A stretch of DNA of 36,962 nucleotides from Phocaeicola_A sp963652075 (GTDB taxonomy: Bacteria > Bacteroidota > Bacteroidia > Bacteroidales > Bacteroidaceae): the NCBI GenBank assembly GCA_963652075.1, contig CAVJRQ010000023.1, positions 1-36,962 on the forward strand. Direction: 5' to 3'. Under the pieces are notes generated by a model. That model saw only the letters and a program-made list of their open reading frames with translations, had not been told where the DNA came from and made no database searches. The position numbers and the translations under genes were made by a program. Shown here piece after piece: positions 7,965 through 15,221 of the stretch. Each line of letters starts with the position of its first letter. Position 1 is the stretch's first letter.

Positions 7965-8380
7965 GAAAGATTGTCCTCGATACAAATTGCTTGTTAATGA
8001 GCCTGCCAAGAATCAGTCCATATCGAAGAATCTGGACTGACTTCCTGAAAGGAAGATTTATTTTATGTGTGACGAATGAGATAATTGAAGAATACCTGGA
8101 AGTCTTAACTCTGAAGACTAGTCCAACAATTGCATCTAACGTGATTTCGGTCATTCTCAGTCAAAAGAATGTGAAGTTCGTCACGCCTTACTATAAAATG
8201 CACCTCATTCAAGCTGATGAGGATGACAATAAGTTTGTGGATTGCGCTTTTACAATTGGAGCAAATTGTATTGTGAGCAATGATGCGCACTTCAAGGTAT
8301 TGGATGAGATAACCTTTCCTAAAATTATCGTTGTAAATATTCAAAAGTTTCTTGAAATATTGTCCCAAGAGAAGACTTGA
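7961..8380 (+). CDS. PIN-domain toxin-like ribonuclease
   Basis: A 139-residue PIN-domain protein of the putative toxin-antitoxin PIN family, expected to be a Mg-dependent RNase. Acidic residues in the expected order are Asp7 (IVLDTN), Glu44 (NEIIEEYLEVL), Asp94 in the DEDDNKFVDCA segment and Asp108 (VSNDAHF). All catalytic positions look intact, so the toxin is probably active. It overlaps the upstream small gene by 4 bp. Codon use and base composition are AT-richer than the flanking housekeeping genes. A 19-bp perfect hairpin follows 20 bp after the stop. The RNA target cannot be predicted. Confidence 0.85.
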   Translation: MRKIVLDTNCLLMSLPRISPYRRIWTDFLKGRFILCVTNEIIEEYLEVLTLKTSPTIASNVISVILSQKNVKFVTPYYKMHLIQADEDDNKFVDCAFTIGANCIVSNDAHFKVLDEITFPKIIVVNIQKFLEILSQEKT

Positions 8381-8400
8381 CAACATGAGAGTTACAGAAA

Positions 8401-8444
8401 CGCAGGAAGCTCCTGATGAGTTGGTTCATCAGGAGCTTCCTGCG
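8401..8444. terminator. 19-bp perfect inverted repeat, probable terminator
   Basis: cgcaggaagctcctgatga (8401-8419) and its exact reverse complement (8426-8444) flank a 6-base loop. On the minus strand the hairpin is followed by tttctgtaac, so it would end the sufE operon. On the plus strand, after the PIN gene, the following bases are not T-rich. It sits between two convergent genes and may act on both. Confidence 0.7.
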
Positions 8445-8457
8445 TAAAGGTTCGGGC

Positions 8458-8883
8458 TCAATTCCCTTTGGCCTTGAATGCCAGAGCGTAGAGCCGCATC
8501 TGTTTTACCATCGCCAGCAGACCGTTGCTGCGCGTGGGCGAGAGATGTTCCTTCAACCCTATCCGTTCGATGAAATAGAGTTCGGCATCGATAATCTCAT
8601 CAGGCGTGTGGCCGGACAAGACTCTTATGAGCAGTGCGATGATGCCCTTCACGATGAGAGCGTCGCTCTCCGCCCGATAAAGCACCTTTCCGTCTACCAA
8701 GTCCGCCTGTAGCCATACCCGGCTCTGACAACCATCTATCAGATTCTGTTCCGTTTTGTATTCCGTGGGGAGGGATTCCTGCTCGCCGCCCAAATCGATG
8801 AGCAACTGATAGCGGTCCATCCAATCGTCGAAGTCACTGAACTCCGCAATGACTTCATCCTGTAGTTCATTAATTGTTGCCAT
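8458..8883 (-). CDS. sufE: SufE family sulfur-acceptor protein
   Basis: A cytosolic partner of a cysteine desulfurase (SufS type) that accepts persulfide sulfur for Fe-S cluster assembly. The 141 residues match SufE throughout: DWMDRYQLLIDLG, then NLIDGCQSRVW with Cys52 as the expected acceptor. FxADSDALIVKGIIALL is represented by ESDALIVKGIIALL, and GLKEHLSPTRSNGL is present. No desulfurase gene is nearby. It is the last gene of a minus-strand run and starts 2 bp after the end of the M28 lipoprotein gene, so it is probably co-transcribed with it and ends at the hairpin at 8401-8444. Confidence 0.93.
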   Translation of the reverse strand: MATINELQDEVIAEFSDFDDWMDRYQLLIDLGGEQESLPTEYKTEQNLIDGCQSRVWLQADLVDGKVLYRAESDALIVKGIIALLIRVLSGHTPDEIIDAELYFIERIGLKEHLSPTRSNGLLAMVKQMRLYALAFKAKGN

Positions 8884-8885
8884 AA

Positions 8886-9881
8886 TTATTTTTCGTTATA
8901 CAACACCTCCATGAGGGTCTGCCCCACCACCTGAAGGGTTTGTTTGTCGATAATGTCCATATTGTCGTTCACCGTGTGCCAAAAGTCTCCAAAGCCAGAG
9001 AGCTCGCTGTTCTCGTCATTGTTGATGATGTCCACACAGGGTATCTTCGCGATACGGTTCACGGGGAGGTGGTCATCGGTGACGTATCCTCCCGCACGGT
9101 TTTGGAAATAGGAGCCAAAGCCCAAGGCCTCCGCCTTCGCCCAGATCTTCTTCACCACAGCACCGGCATACTCCTTGGAGAATCCTTCGTGAAGGAAGGT
9201 CGCACCCTTGCCGCCCACCATGTCGAGCAGAACAGCGAAGCGCGCATTGTAGTTGCCCACATGCGGAATGCGGCTCCAATACTGGGAGCCCAAGCACCAC
9301 GAGTCTTCATCGTGACGGTCCTCGAACTGCGGGACTCCATAGTCTTCCGCATCGAAGAAGATGATGTCCACACCTACCGCCGGCATTTGCCGACTGAAGT
9401 GGCGCGCCATCTCAAGCAGCACCCCCACTCCACTGGCACCGTCATTGGCACCCAATATCGGAGTGTGATGATTCTTCGGGTTCGGGTCGTTGTCCGCCCA
9501 AGGGCGACTGTCCCAATGCGAGCAGAGCATCACGCGCTTGCGTGCGTCCGGATTGAACGCGCCAATGATGTTCTCCGCTTTATAGGTTGTTCCGTCATAG
9601 AGAGTCGCGTCGAATGACTGCCGATAGACTTTCGCACCGAACGCCTGGAGGGTGGTGCTCAGATAGTCCGCACAAGCCTTATGGGCTTGCGAACCCAACA
9701 GACGGGGACCGAAATCCACCTGACGTTTCACATACCGGTAGGCACTGTCTCCGTCGAAAGCGGGGACTTTCACCACGGAGGCTTTCTCCTCCACGCGTAC
9801 CTCTTTCTTACTGCTGCCGCAGGAAGCTATGCACAGTGCGGCGGATGCCGCACACAAGATTACTGTAAAAAGATTGTTCAT
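8886..9881 (-). CDS. M28-family lipoprotein, glutaminyl-cyclase-like
   Basis: A 331-residue exported zinc enzyme. The signal peptide ends in a lipobox with Cys21 (CIASC). The M28 fold follows with MLCSHWDSRPWAD (about 118-130), Asp147 in GANDGAS and an acidic FFDAED (175-180). TDDHLPV (269-275) and WHTVNDNMD (301-309) are close to the type II glutaminyl cyclases known from periodontal Bacteroidales, which form N-terminal pyroglutamate on exported proteins. An aminopeptidase role is the alternative. A good AGGAG lies 12 bp before the ATG. It sits 17 bp after the C26-M19 gene and 2 bp before sufE. Confidence 0.85.
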   Translation of the reverse strand: MNNLFTVILCAASAALCIASCGSSKKEVRVEEKASVVKVPAFDGDSAYRYVKRQVDFGPRLLGSQAHKACADYLSTTLQAFGAKVYRQSFDATLYDGTTYKAENIIGAFNPDARKRVMLCSHWDSRPWADNDPNPKNHHTPILGANDGASGVGVLLEMARHFSRQMPAVGVDIIFFDAEDYGVPQFEDRHDEDSWCLGSQYWSRIPHVGNYNARFAVLLDMVGGKGATFLHEGFSKEYAGAVVKKIWAKAEALGFGSYFQNRAGGYVTDDHLPVNRIAKIPCVDIINNDENSELSGFGDFWHTVNDNMDIIDKQTLQVVGQTLMEVLYNEK

Positions 9882-9898
9882 GTTTTTTCTTTTCTCCT

Positions 9899-11668
9899 CT
9901 AACCAAACTTCACCGTTCCTTTTTGCTGCACCTCACGCATCACACGCAAGAAGTTGCCACCCCATATCTTTTGAATCTCCTCCACCGTATAGCGTTCGGC
10001 CAGCAGTCTGCGCGTCACATTAATCAGCTCCGAAGCCGAAGCGCAGCCACAGATGCCGCCGTCGCCATCGAAGTCCGTGCCGATGCCTACATGGTCTATG
10101 CCCATCACGTTGACGGCATGGTGGATATGTTCGATAGCGTCCATCACCGTCGCAGGACGGTCGCTACGCAGAAAACCGGAGTAGAAAGTTATCTGCATCA
10201 CTCCTCCCCGACAAGCCAGCGCCTTCATCTGTTCGTCCGTAAGGTTGCGCGGATGATTGCAAAGCGCCCTACACGATGAGTGAGAGCAGACGATTGGCGT
10301 GGCGCTGCACTCCAACGCATCGTAAAAGCTTTTCTCTGACGCGTGCGAGAGGTCTACCATCATACCTACCCGGTTCATTTCGCTCACCACCTGACGGCCA
10401 AAGTCGCTCAGTCCGCCGTGTTCGGCATTTCCCTTCGCAGAGTCGCAAACATCATTGTCGCCATTGTGGCAGAGGGTCATGTAGACCACGCCCCGTTTGC
10501 GAAAGCGTTCCACGTTGGAGAGGTCTTTGCCGATGGCGTAACCATTCTCGATACCCAATAGGATGGATTTCTTTCCGCTCTGTTTCAGACGGACAATATC
10601 ATCGGGGGTATAGGCGATGTCCACGTAGGAGCAGTTGTTGCGCACCATCTCCTCTATCCCGTTGAGGATGCGGTCGGCCTTGGCGGTTGCCGCCAACAAC
10701 GCCTCATCGGTACGTTCCTGTTGCTTGAGATAAGCCACCATAATGGTAGCGTCCAAGTGACCTTCTGCCATCTTGTGCAGGTCTACCAATATCTTGGGGT
10801 CGCGGGTGTGGAACTGAATGTTCTGTCCGAAGAACATGGGCGTGTCGCAATGAGAATCGAGGGTAAGGATGCGGTGGTGCAACGTACGCGCCTGAGCGAA
10901 CGACACGGCTTCGTGGATGAGCCACCTGAAGAGGGGCATCATGCTCTCGTCGCCACGCAGTATCATACACTCGGGATGCCATTGCACGCCAATCATCGAC
11001 TTGTATTCGGTGGATTCCACCGCCTCGATGATGCCATCGGCTGCCGTGGCGCAGACACGGAATCCGGGAGCAGCCTCCTTCACGGCCTGATGGTGGAAAG
11101 AGTTAACCGCCAGTTGGTCTGTACGGAACAGGTCGTGCAGTACGGTATCGGGTTCGATGCGCACCGTATGCGAGGGCACGGAGCGGTCCAGTTGTTGGTC
11201 ATGTTTGAAGGGTTCGATGCCGCTCTGCGTGTAGATATCCTGATAGAGTTTTCCGCCGAGGGCCGCCATCATCACCTGAATGCCGCGGCAAATACCCAAG
11301 ACAGGAATCTGTCGGTCAGCCGCCAAACGCATGAGGAGCAGTTCTTGCCGGTCACGTCGGTAGTTGATGCTATGCAGCGCATTCACCGGTTCCTCATCGA
11401 GGAAGAGAGGATTGATGTCCCCACCGCCCGTCAACAGAATGCCGTCGAGCAGGTTCAGCGTGTTGAGCAACGCATCCTTCTCTTCGTAGGGAGGAATTAT
11501 CAACGGCACGCCGCCAGCCTTCAGGATGGAGGTGCAATAGCCATCCGCCAAACAACAATTCCCGTCACTGAAGTTTGCGGTAACTCCAATGACGGGCAAT
11601 TTCTTATATCCTGGATATGAGGCATGCATAGCCTCATAGTCTTTCTGTATATCAAAACAAGGGTTCAT
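9899..11668 (-). CDS. Fused C26 gamma-glutamyl hydrolase and M19 dipeptidase
   Basis: One continuous frame of 589 residues joins two peptidases. Residues about 25-255 are a class I glutamine-amidotransferase-like C26 domain (PuuD/gamma-glutamyl hydrolase type), with Cys127 in PVLGICRGIQ and His231/Glu233 in GVQWHPE. Residues about 265-585 are an M19 membrane-dipeptidase domain, with HCD (273-275), Glu373 in LLGIENGYA, His442 (DLSHAS), His463 (CSHSS) and GIGTDFDGD. No signal peptide is seen, so both act in the cytosol. The frame is open up to a TTG at 11749; ATG 11710 is also possible. I chose ATG 11668 because the C26 domain begins just after it. Preferred substrates are unknown; gamma-glutamyl tripeptides would fit both activities. 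Confidence 0.88.
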   Translation of the reverse strand: MNPCFDIQKDYEAMHASYPGYKKLPVIGVTANFSDGNCCLADGYCTSILKAGGVPLIIPPYEEKDALLNTLNLLDGILLTGGGDINPLFLDEEPVNALHSINYRRDRQELLLMRLAADRQIPVLGICRGIQVMMAALGGKLYQDIYTQSGIEPFKHDQQLDRSVPSHTVRIEPDTVLHDLFRTDQLAVNSFHHQAVKEAAPGFRVCATAADGIIEAVESTEYKSMIGVQWHPECMILRGDESMMPLFRWLIHEAVSFAQARTLHHRILTLDSHCDTPMFFGQNIQFHTRDPKILVDLHKMAEGHLDATIMVAYLKQQERTDEALLAATAKADRILNGIEEMVRNNCSYVDIAYTPDDIVRLKQSGKKSILLGIENGYAIGKDLSNVERFRKRGVVYMTLCHNGDNDVCDSAKGNAEHGGLSDFGRQVVSEMNRVGMMVDLSHASEKSFYDALECSATPIVCSHSSCRALCNHPRNLTDEQMKALACRGGVMQITFYSGFLRSDRPATVMDAIEHIHHAVNVMGIDHVGIGTDFDGDGGICGCASASELINVTRRLLAERYTVEEIQKIWGGNFLRVMREVQQKGTVKFG

Positions 11669-11745
11669 CCGTTCGACCTGCTTTACATCCCCACAGTCCG
11701 CAAACCTCATGTCCCCATAAGTTCCGACGGACTGCCACGGGCTTA

Positions 11746-12057
11746 TCAAAACCTGTATTTACGTTTAGGGTTCTTGGGAAACCAGCCTTTGCGCACCCGC
11801 TCCTCTTGTTCGAAGATTTCCTTGATGGTCCAAAACGATGAGAAGGCAAACACGCCCAACAGGGAAGACCACAGAATCTGCTTCACCAAGAGCGAGCCGA
11901 CGACACCGGCCACGCCCAACAACAAGAACACCCACCAACACTTCGTCCCGAAGTAGTACTCACACTTCACCACCACGGGGTGGAAGAAGCCGATAATCAA
12001 GAACGTGCAAATGCCGATGACCAGTCCTGAAAAACAAAGTTCCTCTGCCACAGACAC
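11746..12057 (-). CDS. DUF4491 family membrane protein
   Basis: A 103-residue membrane protein of the Bacteroidetes DUF4491 family, function unknown. Three hydrophobic helices are visible (about 9-25, 40-57, 60-80). The conserved family pieces IGFFHPVVVKCEYYFGTKCWW and the tail EERVRKGWFPKNPKRKYRF are present (key parts: FHPVVVK, GTKCWW, GWFPKNPKRK). The start appears to be a GTG at 12057, 3 bp after the Lrp stop, which implies translational coupling. The stop at 11746 overlaps a possible TTG start of the next gene. It sits between a regulator and peptidases, with no evident link. Confidence 0.85.
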   Translation of the reverse strand: MSVAEELCFSGLVIGICTFLIIGFFHPVVVKCEYYFGTKCWWVFLLLGVAGVVGSLLVKQILWSSLLGVFAFSSFWTIKEIFEQEERVRKGWFPKNPKRKYRF

Positions 12058-12060
12058 CCG

Positions 12061-12522
12061 TTATTTATCGCTGATAGGGATTTCTTTCTTGATGCTCTGA
12101 TCCAACGAAATCAGTGTCTCGGTGGCGGTCACACCAGGAATCTCCTGCATCTTCCGGTTCAGCAGTTCCATCAAGTGTTCATTGTCACGGGCATAAAGCT
12201 TTGCCAACATCGTATAGGGTCCGGTAGTGAAATGGCACTCTATTATTTCAGGAATCTTCACCAGTTCCTGTACGACATCCTTGTACATGGAGCCCTTTTC
12301 GAGCTTGATTCCCACATAGGTACAAGTGCTGTATCCAAGGCTCTTGGGATTCACGTGATAGCCAGAGCCTACAATGACTCCCATGTCAATCAGGCGTTGA
12401 ACGCGTTGATGGATGGCGGCACGCGAAACACCACACTCCGCAGCTACGTCCTTAAACGGGATACGTGCATTCTGCGAGATGATTTCGAGAATCTTCTTGT
12501 CTAATTTGTCTATTTTCTCCAT
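12061..12522 (-). CDS. Lrp/AsnC family transcriptional regulator
   Basis: A 153-residue amino-acid-responsive DNA-binding protein. The N-terminal winged helix-turn-helix (about 1-60) includes LDKKILEIISQNARIPF and GVSRAAIHQRVQRL. The C-terminal RAM domain (about 70-145) includes ECHFTTGPYTMLAKLYA and ends with a beta strand and ISLDQSIKK. The ATG at 12522 (MEKIDKLDKK) is chosen over an upstream ATG because it matches the family start. It heads a minus-strand unit with DUF4491, C26-M19, M28 and sufE. Autoregulation and control of this unit in response to an amino acid is the natural inference. Confidence 0.93.
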   Translation of the reverse strand: MEKIDKLDKKILEIISQNARIPFKDVAAECGVSRAAIHQRVQRLIDMGVIVGSGYHVNPKSLGYSTCTYVGIKLEKGSMYKDVVQELVKIPEIIECHFTTGPYTMLAKLYARDNEHLMELLNRKMQEIPGVTATETLISLDQSIKKEIPISDK

Positions 12523-12567
12523 AATATAAGATTTGTGATATGAGTATGTAATTAGCAAATTGTTAGG

Positions 12568-12575
12568 CAAAGATA
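12568..12575 (-). promoter_or_regulatory. Putative -7 box for the lrp operon
   Basis: The minus strand reads TATCTTTG, a full TAnnTTTG match, 45 bp upstream of the lrp ATG. The upstream region is A-rich on the minus strand (gacaaaaaaac). The rest of the gap to 12715 contains nothing else I can assign. Confidence 0.5.
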
Positions 12576-12715
12576 GTTGTTTTTTTGTCTTGACCTACTT
12601 TTCTCTAAAAATATTTGCTTGGGAAGTACATTTTGTCGTTAAAACGTCTGTTGTACGACATATTCTTGACGATTCATGCGCATTGACACCATTTCCACCT
12701 TGTTCAAACACGAAA

Positions 12716-12759
12716 GCGCGGATGGAGGAAACCCCACAAGGTTACACCTCCATCCGCGC
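12716..12759. terminator. Hairpin terminator between FKBP genes and lrp
   Basis: gcgcggatggagg (12716-12728) pairs perfectly with cctccatccgcgc (12747-12759) across an 18-base loop. The minus-strand side continues tttcgtgttt and the plus-strand side ctgttttttac, so it can work in either direction. It ends the FKBP transcript and insulates the lrp promoter. Confidence 0.75.
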
Positions 12760-12774
12760 CTGTTTTTTACGCGT

Positions 12775-12790
12775 AACGGCTATAGCCGTT
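12775..12790. repeat. 16-bp perfect palindrome after the FKBP stop
   Basis: aacggctatagccgtt is fully self-complementary and lies 8 bp beyond the FKBP stop codon, upstream of the terminator. It could be an RNA cruciform at the transcript end or a protein site. No function can be assigned. Confidence 0.5.
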
Positions 12791-12797
12791 CAGTCCA

Positions 12798-13688
12798 TTA
12801 TTTCTTACCCTTGATACCAACCAGCTCAACCTCGAACACGAGTGCGGAGAACGGTTTGATTACACCGGCCTCTCTTGAGCCATAGGCAAGTTCCTGCGGG
12901 ATGTAGAGCATCCACTTGGAACCGACAGACATCAAAGTCAGGGCTTCCGTCCATCCTTTGATGACAGCCTTTACAGGGAACTCGGCAGGCTGCACCTTTC
13001 CGTCCTTGTCCTTACGGTCGGCGTTGCTGTCGAACTTGGTACCGTCGATAAGGCGACCCGTATAGTTCACCTGCACAACAGACGAGTCGGCGGGAACCGC
13101 TCCAGTACCCTGAACCAAGACTTTGTACTGCAGACCGCTTGCGGTTACCTGGATGCTGTCTTTCGCCTTGTTCTCAGCCAGGAACTTCTCACCGGCAGCT
13201 TTGTTCTCAGCGAATCTCTCCTCCAGAGCCTTTTCCTTGTAAACGTCAATGTTTGCCTGAGCGTAAGCCTGAGCCTCGTTCATCGTCATGAGCGTGCCCT
13301 TCTCCAGCGTTCCGGCGATGAAGCCTGCCATGAAGTTATTAACGTTGATAGTCTTGGTAGAATCATTGCCAAAGAGGTCGCTATTGATATTCTTAATCAT
13401 CTGGCTTACCTGCTGACCAATCTGGATACCTGCGTAGTAAGCGTTCTTCTTCTCGCTCTCGCCACTCTTCGCGCCATCCTTCAGTCCGCTAACGAAATCG
13501 GCCATGTAAGTGGTGTCCACCCCGAGTCTGTTTACCAAATAAGGCTTCAATCCACTTGTTTGGGAAAGTCCCAAGGTGTAAGACAATGAATCAAGATCGG
13601 ATTTCAAATCCGCTTTGGGAGCCTGTGCCGTGCATGATGCCATGCCTACAGCCACAGCGGCCACCATAAAAATACCAAACTTTTTCAT
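12798..13688 (-). CDS. FKBP-type peptidyl-prolyl isomerase lipoprotein
   Basis: A 296-residue exported prolyl isomerase of the Mip/FkpA type. A signal peptide with lipobox (VGMASC, Cys at about 19) suggests a lipid anchor in the envelope. An FKBP N-terminal dimerisation region follows (about 25-180, LDSLSYTLGLSQ and a long helix). The FKBP domain is about 190-294, with VNYTGRLIDGTKFDS, IKGWTEALTLM, and IPQELAYGSREAG. It is probably a periplasmic folding factor. It lies 26 bp downstream of a second FKBP gene with the same layout and shares its transcript. A terminator follows at 12716-12759. Confidence 0.93.
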   Translation of the reverse strand: MKKFGIFMVAAVAVGMASCTAQAPKADLKSDLDSLSYTLGLSQTSGLKPYLVNRLGVDTTYMADFVSGLKDGAKSGESEKKNAYYAGIQIGQQVSQMIKNINSDLFGNDSTKTINVNNFMAGFIAGTLEKGTLMTMNEAQAYAQANIDVYKEKALEERFAENKAAGEKFLAENKAKDSIQVTASGLQYKVLVQGTGAVPADSSVVQVNYTGRLIDGTKFDSNADRKDKDGKVQPAEFPVKAVIKGWTEALTLMSVGSKWMLYIPQELAYGSREAGVIKPFSALVFEVELVGIKGKK

Positions 13689-13714
13689 TTTGTAACTTTT
13701 ATATTAATGTATGA

Positions 13715-14299
13715 TTAAACGATTTGTATCAGCTCCACTTCAAAAACAAGCGTGCTGTGAGGCGGAATCATCTCTCCGGCACCGTTCGCGCCATACGCCA
13801 GTTCAGAGGGGATGAAGAGACGCCACTTGGAGCCTTCGCTCATCAGCTGCAGAGCCTCTACCCAACCTGCTATCACCTGGTTCACGCCAAATACGGCGGG
13901 TTCGCCACGCTTAATGGAGCTATCGAACAACGTGCCGTCAATCAGAGTGCCTTCGTAATGGCATTTCACACGGTCGGTGGCTTTGGGTTTCTTGCCGTTG
14001 CCCTCTTTCAGCACTTCATACTGCAAGCCGCTGGGCAGTGTCACCACATTCGCCTTCTTACCGTTCTCTTCAAGGAACTTCTTTCCCTTTTCCTGGTTTG
14101 CCGCATTCACTTCGGCCTCGAACTTCTCGAAGTACTCGTTGACAATCTGTCGAGCCTCGTTGTGAGAAATAGCCGTGGGATTGCCCTCAAGCACATCCTT
14201 TATCGCCTGTGCGAAATCTTCTACATTCAAATCACGGGCTCCCATTCCCAACAGGTTCTGGCCGATGCCCAAGCCAATGGAATAACTGAATTTGTCCAT
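13715..14299 (-). CDS. FKBP-type peptidyl-prolyl isomerase
   Basis: A 194-residue FKBP protein without a signal peptide, so probably cytosolic, unlike its lipoprotein neighbour. The N-terminal segment (about 1-75, FSYSIGLGIGQNLLGMG) is the FKBP dimerisation domain. The catalytic domain (about 90-194) carries CHYEGTLIDGTLFDSS, IAGWVEALQLM, IPSELAYGANGAG and the closing VFEVELIQI. It is clearly paralogous to the next gene downstream, indicating a tandem duplication in which one copy gained or lost the export signal. It has its own -7 box at 14374-14381. Confidence 0.93.
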   Translation of the reverse strand: MDKFSYSIGLGIGQNLLGMGARDLNVEDFAQAIKDVLEGNPTAISHNEARQIVNEYFEKFEAEVNAANQEKGKKFLEENGKKANVVTLPSGLQYEVLKEGNGKKPKATDRVKCHYEGTLIDGTLFDSSIKRGEPAVFGVNQVIAGWVEALQLMSEGSKWRLFIPSELAYGANGAGEMIPPHSTLVFEVELIQIV

Positions 14300-14373
14300 A
14301 TTATCCGTTTAAAATTATATCGTTGTAAGCACTGCCGCCACACCGTCTGGCCATAGCGGCTCGTAAAATGTTG

Positions 14374-14381
14374 CAAAGTTA
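14374..14381 (-). promoter_or_regulatory. Putative -7 box for the FKBP pair
   Basis: The minus strand reads TAACTTTG, matching TAnnTTTG, 74 bp before the FKBP ATG at 14299. It is divergent from the sirtuin -7 box 43 bp away. Confidence 0.5.
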
Positions 14382-14424
14382 GCTTTTTTATTGTAACGGC
14401 ATGACTCCCGCTTCCTTTTTTTAG

Positions 14425-14432
14425 TATTTTTG
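14425..14432 (+). promoter_or_regulatory. Putative -7 box for the sirtuin gene
   Basis: TATTTTTG matches TAnnTTTG, 62 bp before the ATG at 14495. No convincing -33 TTTG is seen. Confidence 0.45.
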
Positions 14433-14494
14433 CGAATAGAGTCGTACCGCAGAAGAGGCTCTAACATAGATAAACAAACAGATTCAATAGCAGT

Positions 14495-15196
14495 ATGAAG
14501 AAATTAGTCGTATTGTCGGGAGCAGGCATCAGCGCAGAGAGCGGCATCAGCACATTCAGGGATGCCGGTGGCCTATGGGACGAGTATCCCGTGGAGCAGG
14601 TAGCCACGCCCGAGGGGTATGCGCGCAATCCGGAGTTAGTGACCAACTTTTACAATGGCCTGCGCAAGAAACTCCTCACCGTGGAGCCAAACGGAGGGCA
14701 CCGCATCATAGCGGAGCTGGAGAAACATTTCGACGTGACAGTGATTACACAGAACGTGGACAACCTGCACGAACGCGCCGGAAGCACGAACGTCATTCAC
14801 CTGCATGGCGAGCTGACGAAGGTGACCTCAAGCCGGCAGCCCAACAACCCGAAATACATCAAGGAACTGACACCGGAGAGCTATGAGGTGAAGATGGGCG
14901 ACTTGGCCGCCGACGGTTCACAGTTACGGCCATTCATCGTCTGGTTCAACGAGGCGGTACCCATGATAGAGACCGCCGTCAGCTACGTGGAACAAGCGGA
15001 CATCTTTGTGGTCATCGGCACGTCGTTGGTGGTCTACCCGGCGGCGGGGTTGATAAACTACGTTTCGCCCCGAGCCGAGGTTTACCTGATAGACCCGAAG
15101 GAGGTGAAGACCTACGTCAACCACCCGATTCACGTCATCCAACAGACCGCCTCCAAGGGCATGGAGACGCTGAAGGAGATTCTGTTGAAAGCGTAG
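14495..15196 (+). CDS. cobB: Sir2 family NAD-dependent protein deacylase
   Basis: A 233-residue NAD-dependent lysine deacylase. The NAD-binding GAGISAESGISTFRDAGGLW (9-28), TQNVDNLHERAG (85-96) and the catalytic His104 in HLHGEL are intact, as is the GTSLVVYPAAG motif. It aligns with class III bacterial CobB. Two departures stand out. The zinc-binding Cys pairs are absent: the region after HGEL (about 108-140) has no cysteine. The class III YxxR acyl-pocket motif reads Tyr53-Asn-Gly-Leu56. Activity on acetyl versus succinyl lysine is therefore uncertain. It is monocistronic, convergent with the Na/Pi transporter gene. Confidence 0.92.
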   Translation: MKKLVVLSGAGISAESGISTFRDAGGLWDEYPVEQVATPEGYARNPELVTNFYNGLRKKLLTVEPNGGHRIIAELEKHFDVTVITQNVDNLHERAGSTNVIHLHGELTKVTSSRQPNNPKYIKELTPESYEVKMGDLAADGSQLRPFIVWFNEAVPMIETAVSYVEQADIFVVIGTSLVVYPAAGLINYVSPRAEVYLIDPKEVKTYVNHPIHVIQQTASKGMETLKEILLKA

Positions 15197-15200
15197 AGAG

Positions 15201-15216
15201 CCGCACCCGCGTGCGG
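15201..15216. terminator. Small hairpin between convergent genes
   Basis: CCGCAC (15201-15206) pairs with GTGCGG (15211-15216) around a CCGC loop, followed by tttcg on the plus strand. It lies 5 bp after the sirtuin stop and just beyond the Na/Pi transporter stop. The short T-run makes it a moderate candidate. Confidence 0.5.
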
Positions 15217-15221
15217 TTTCG

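Noticed and set aside
11669..11749. N-terminal extension of the C26-M19 protein from a TTG start
   Set aside because: The extra 27 residues match no family feature and the TTG overlaps the upstream stop. It cannot be fully excluded.
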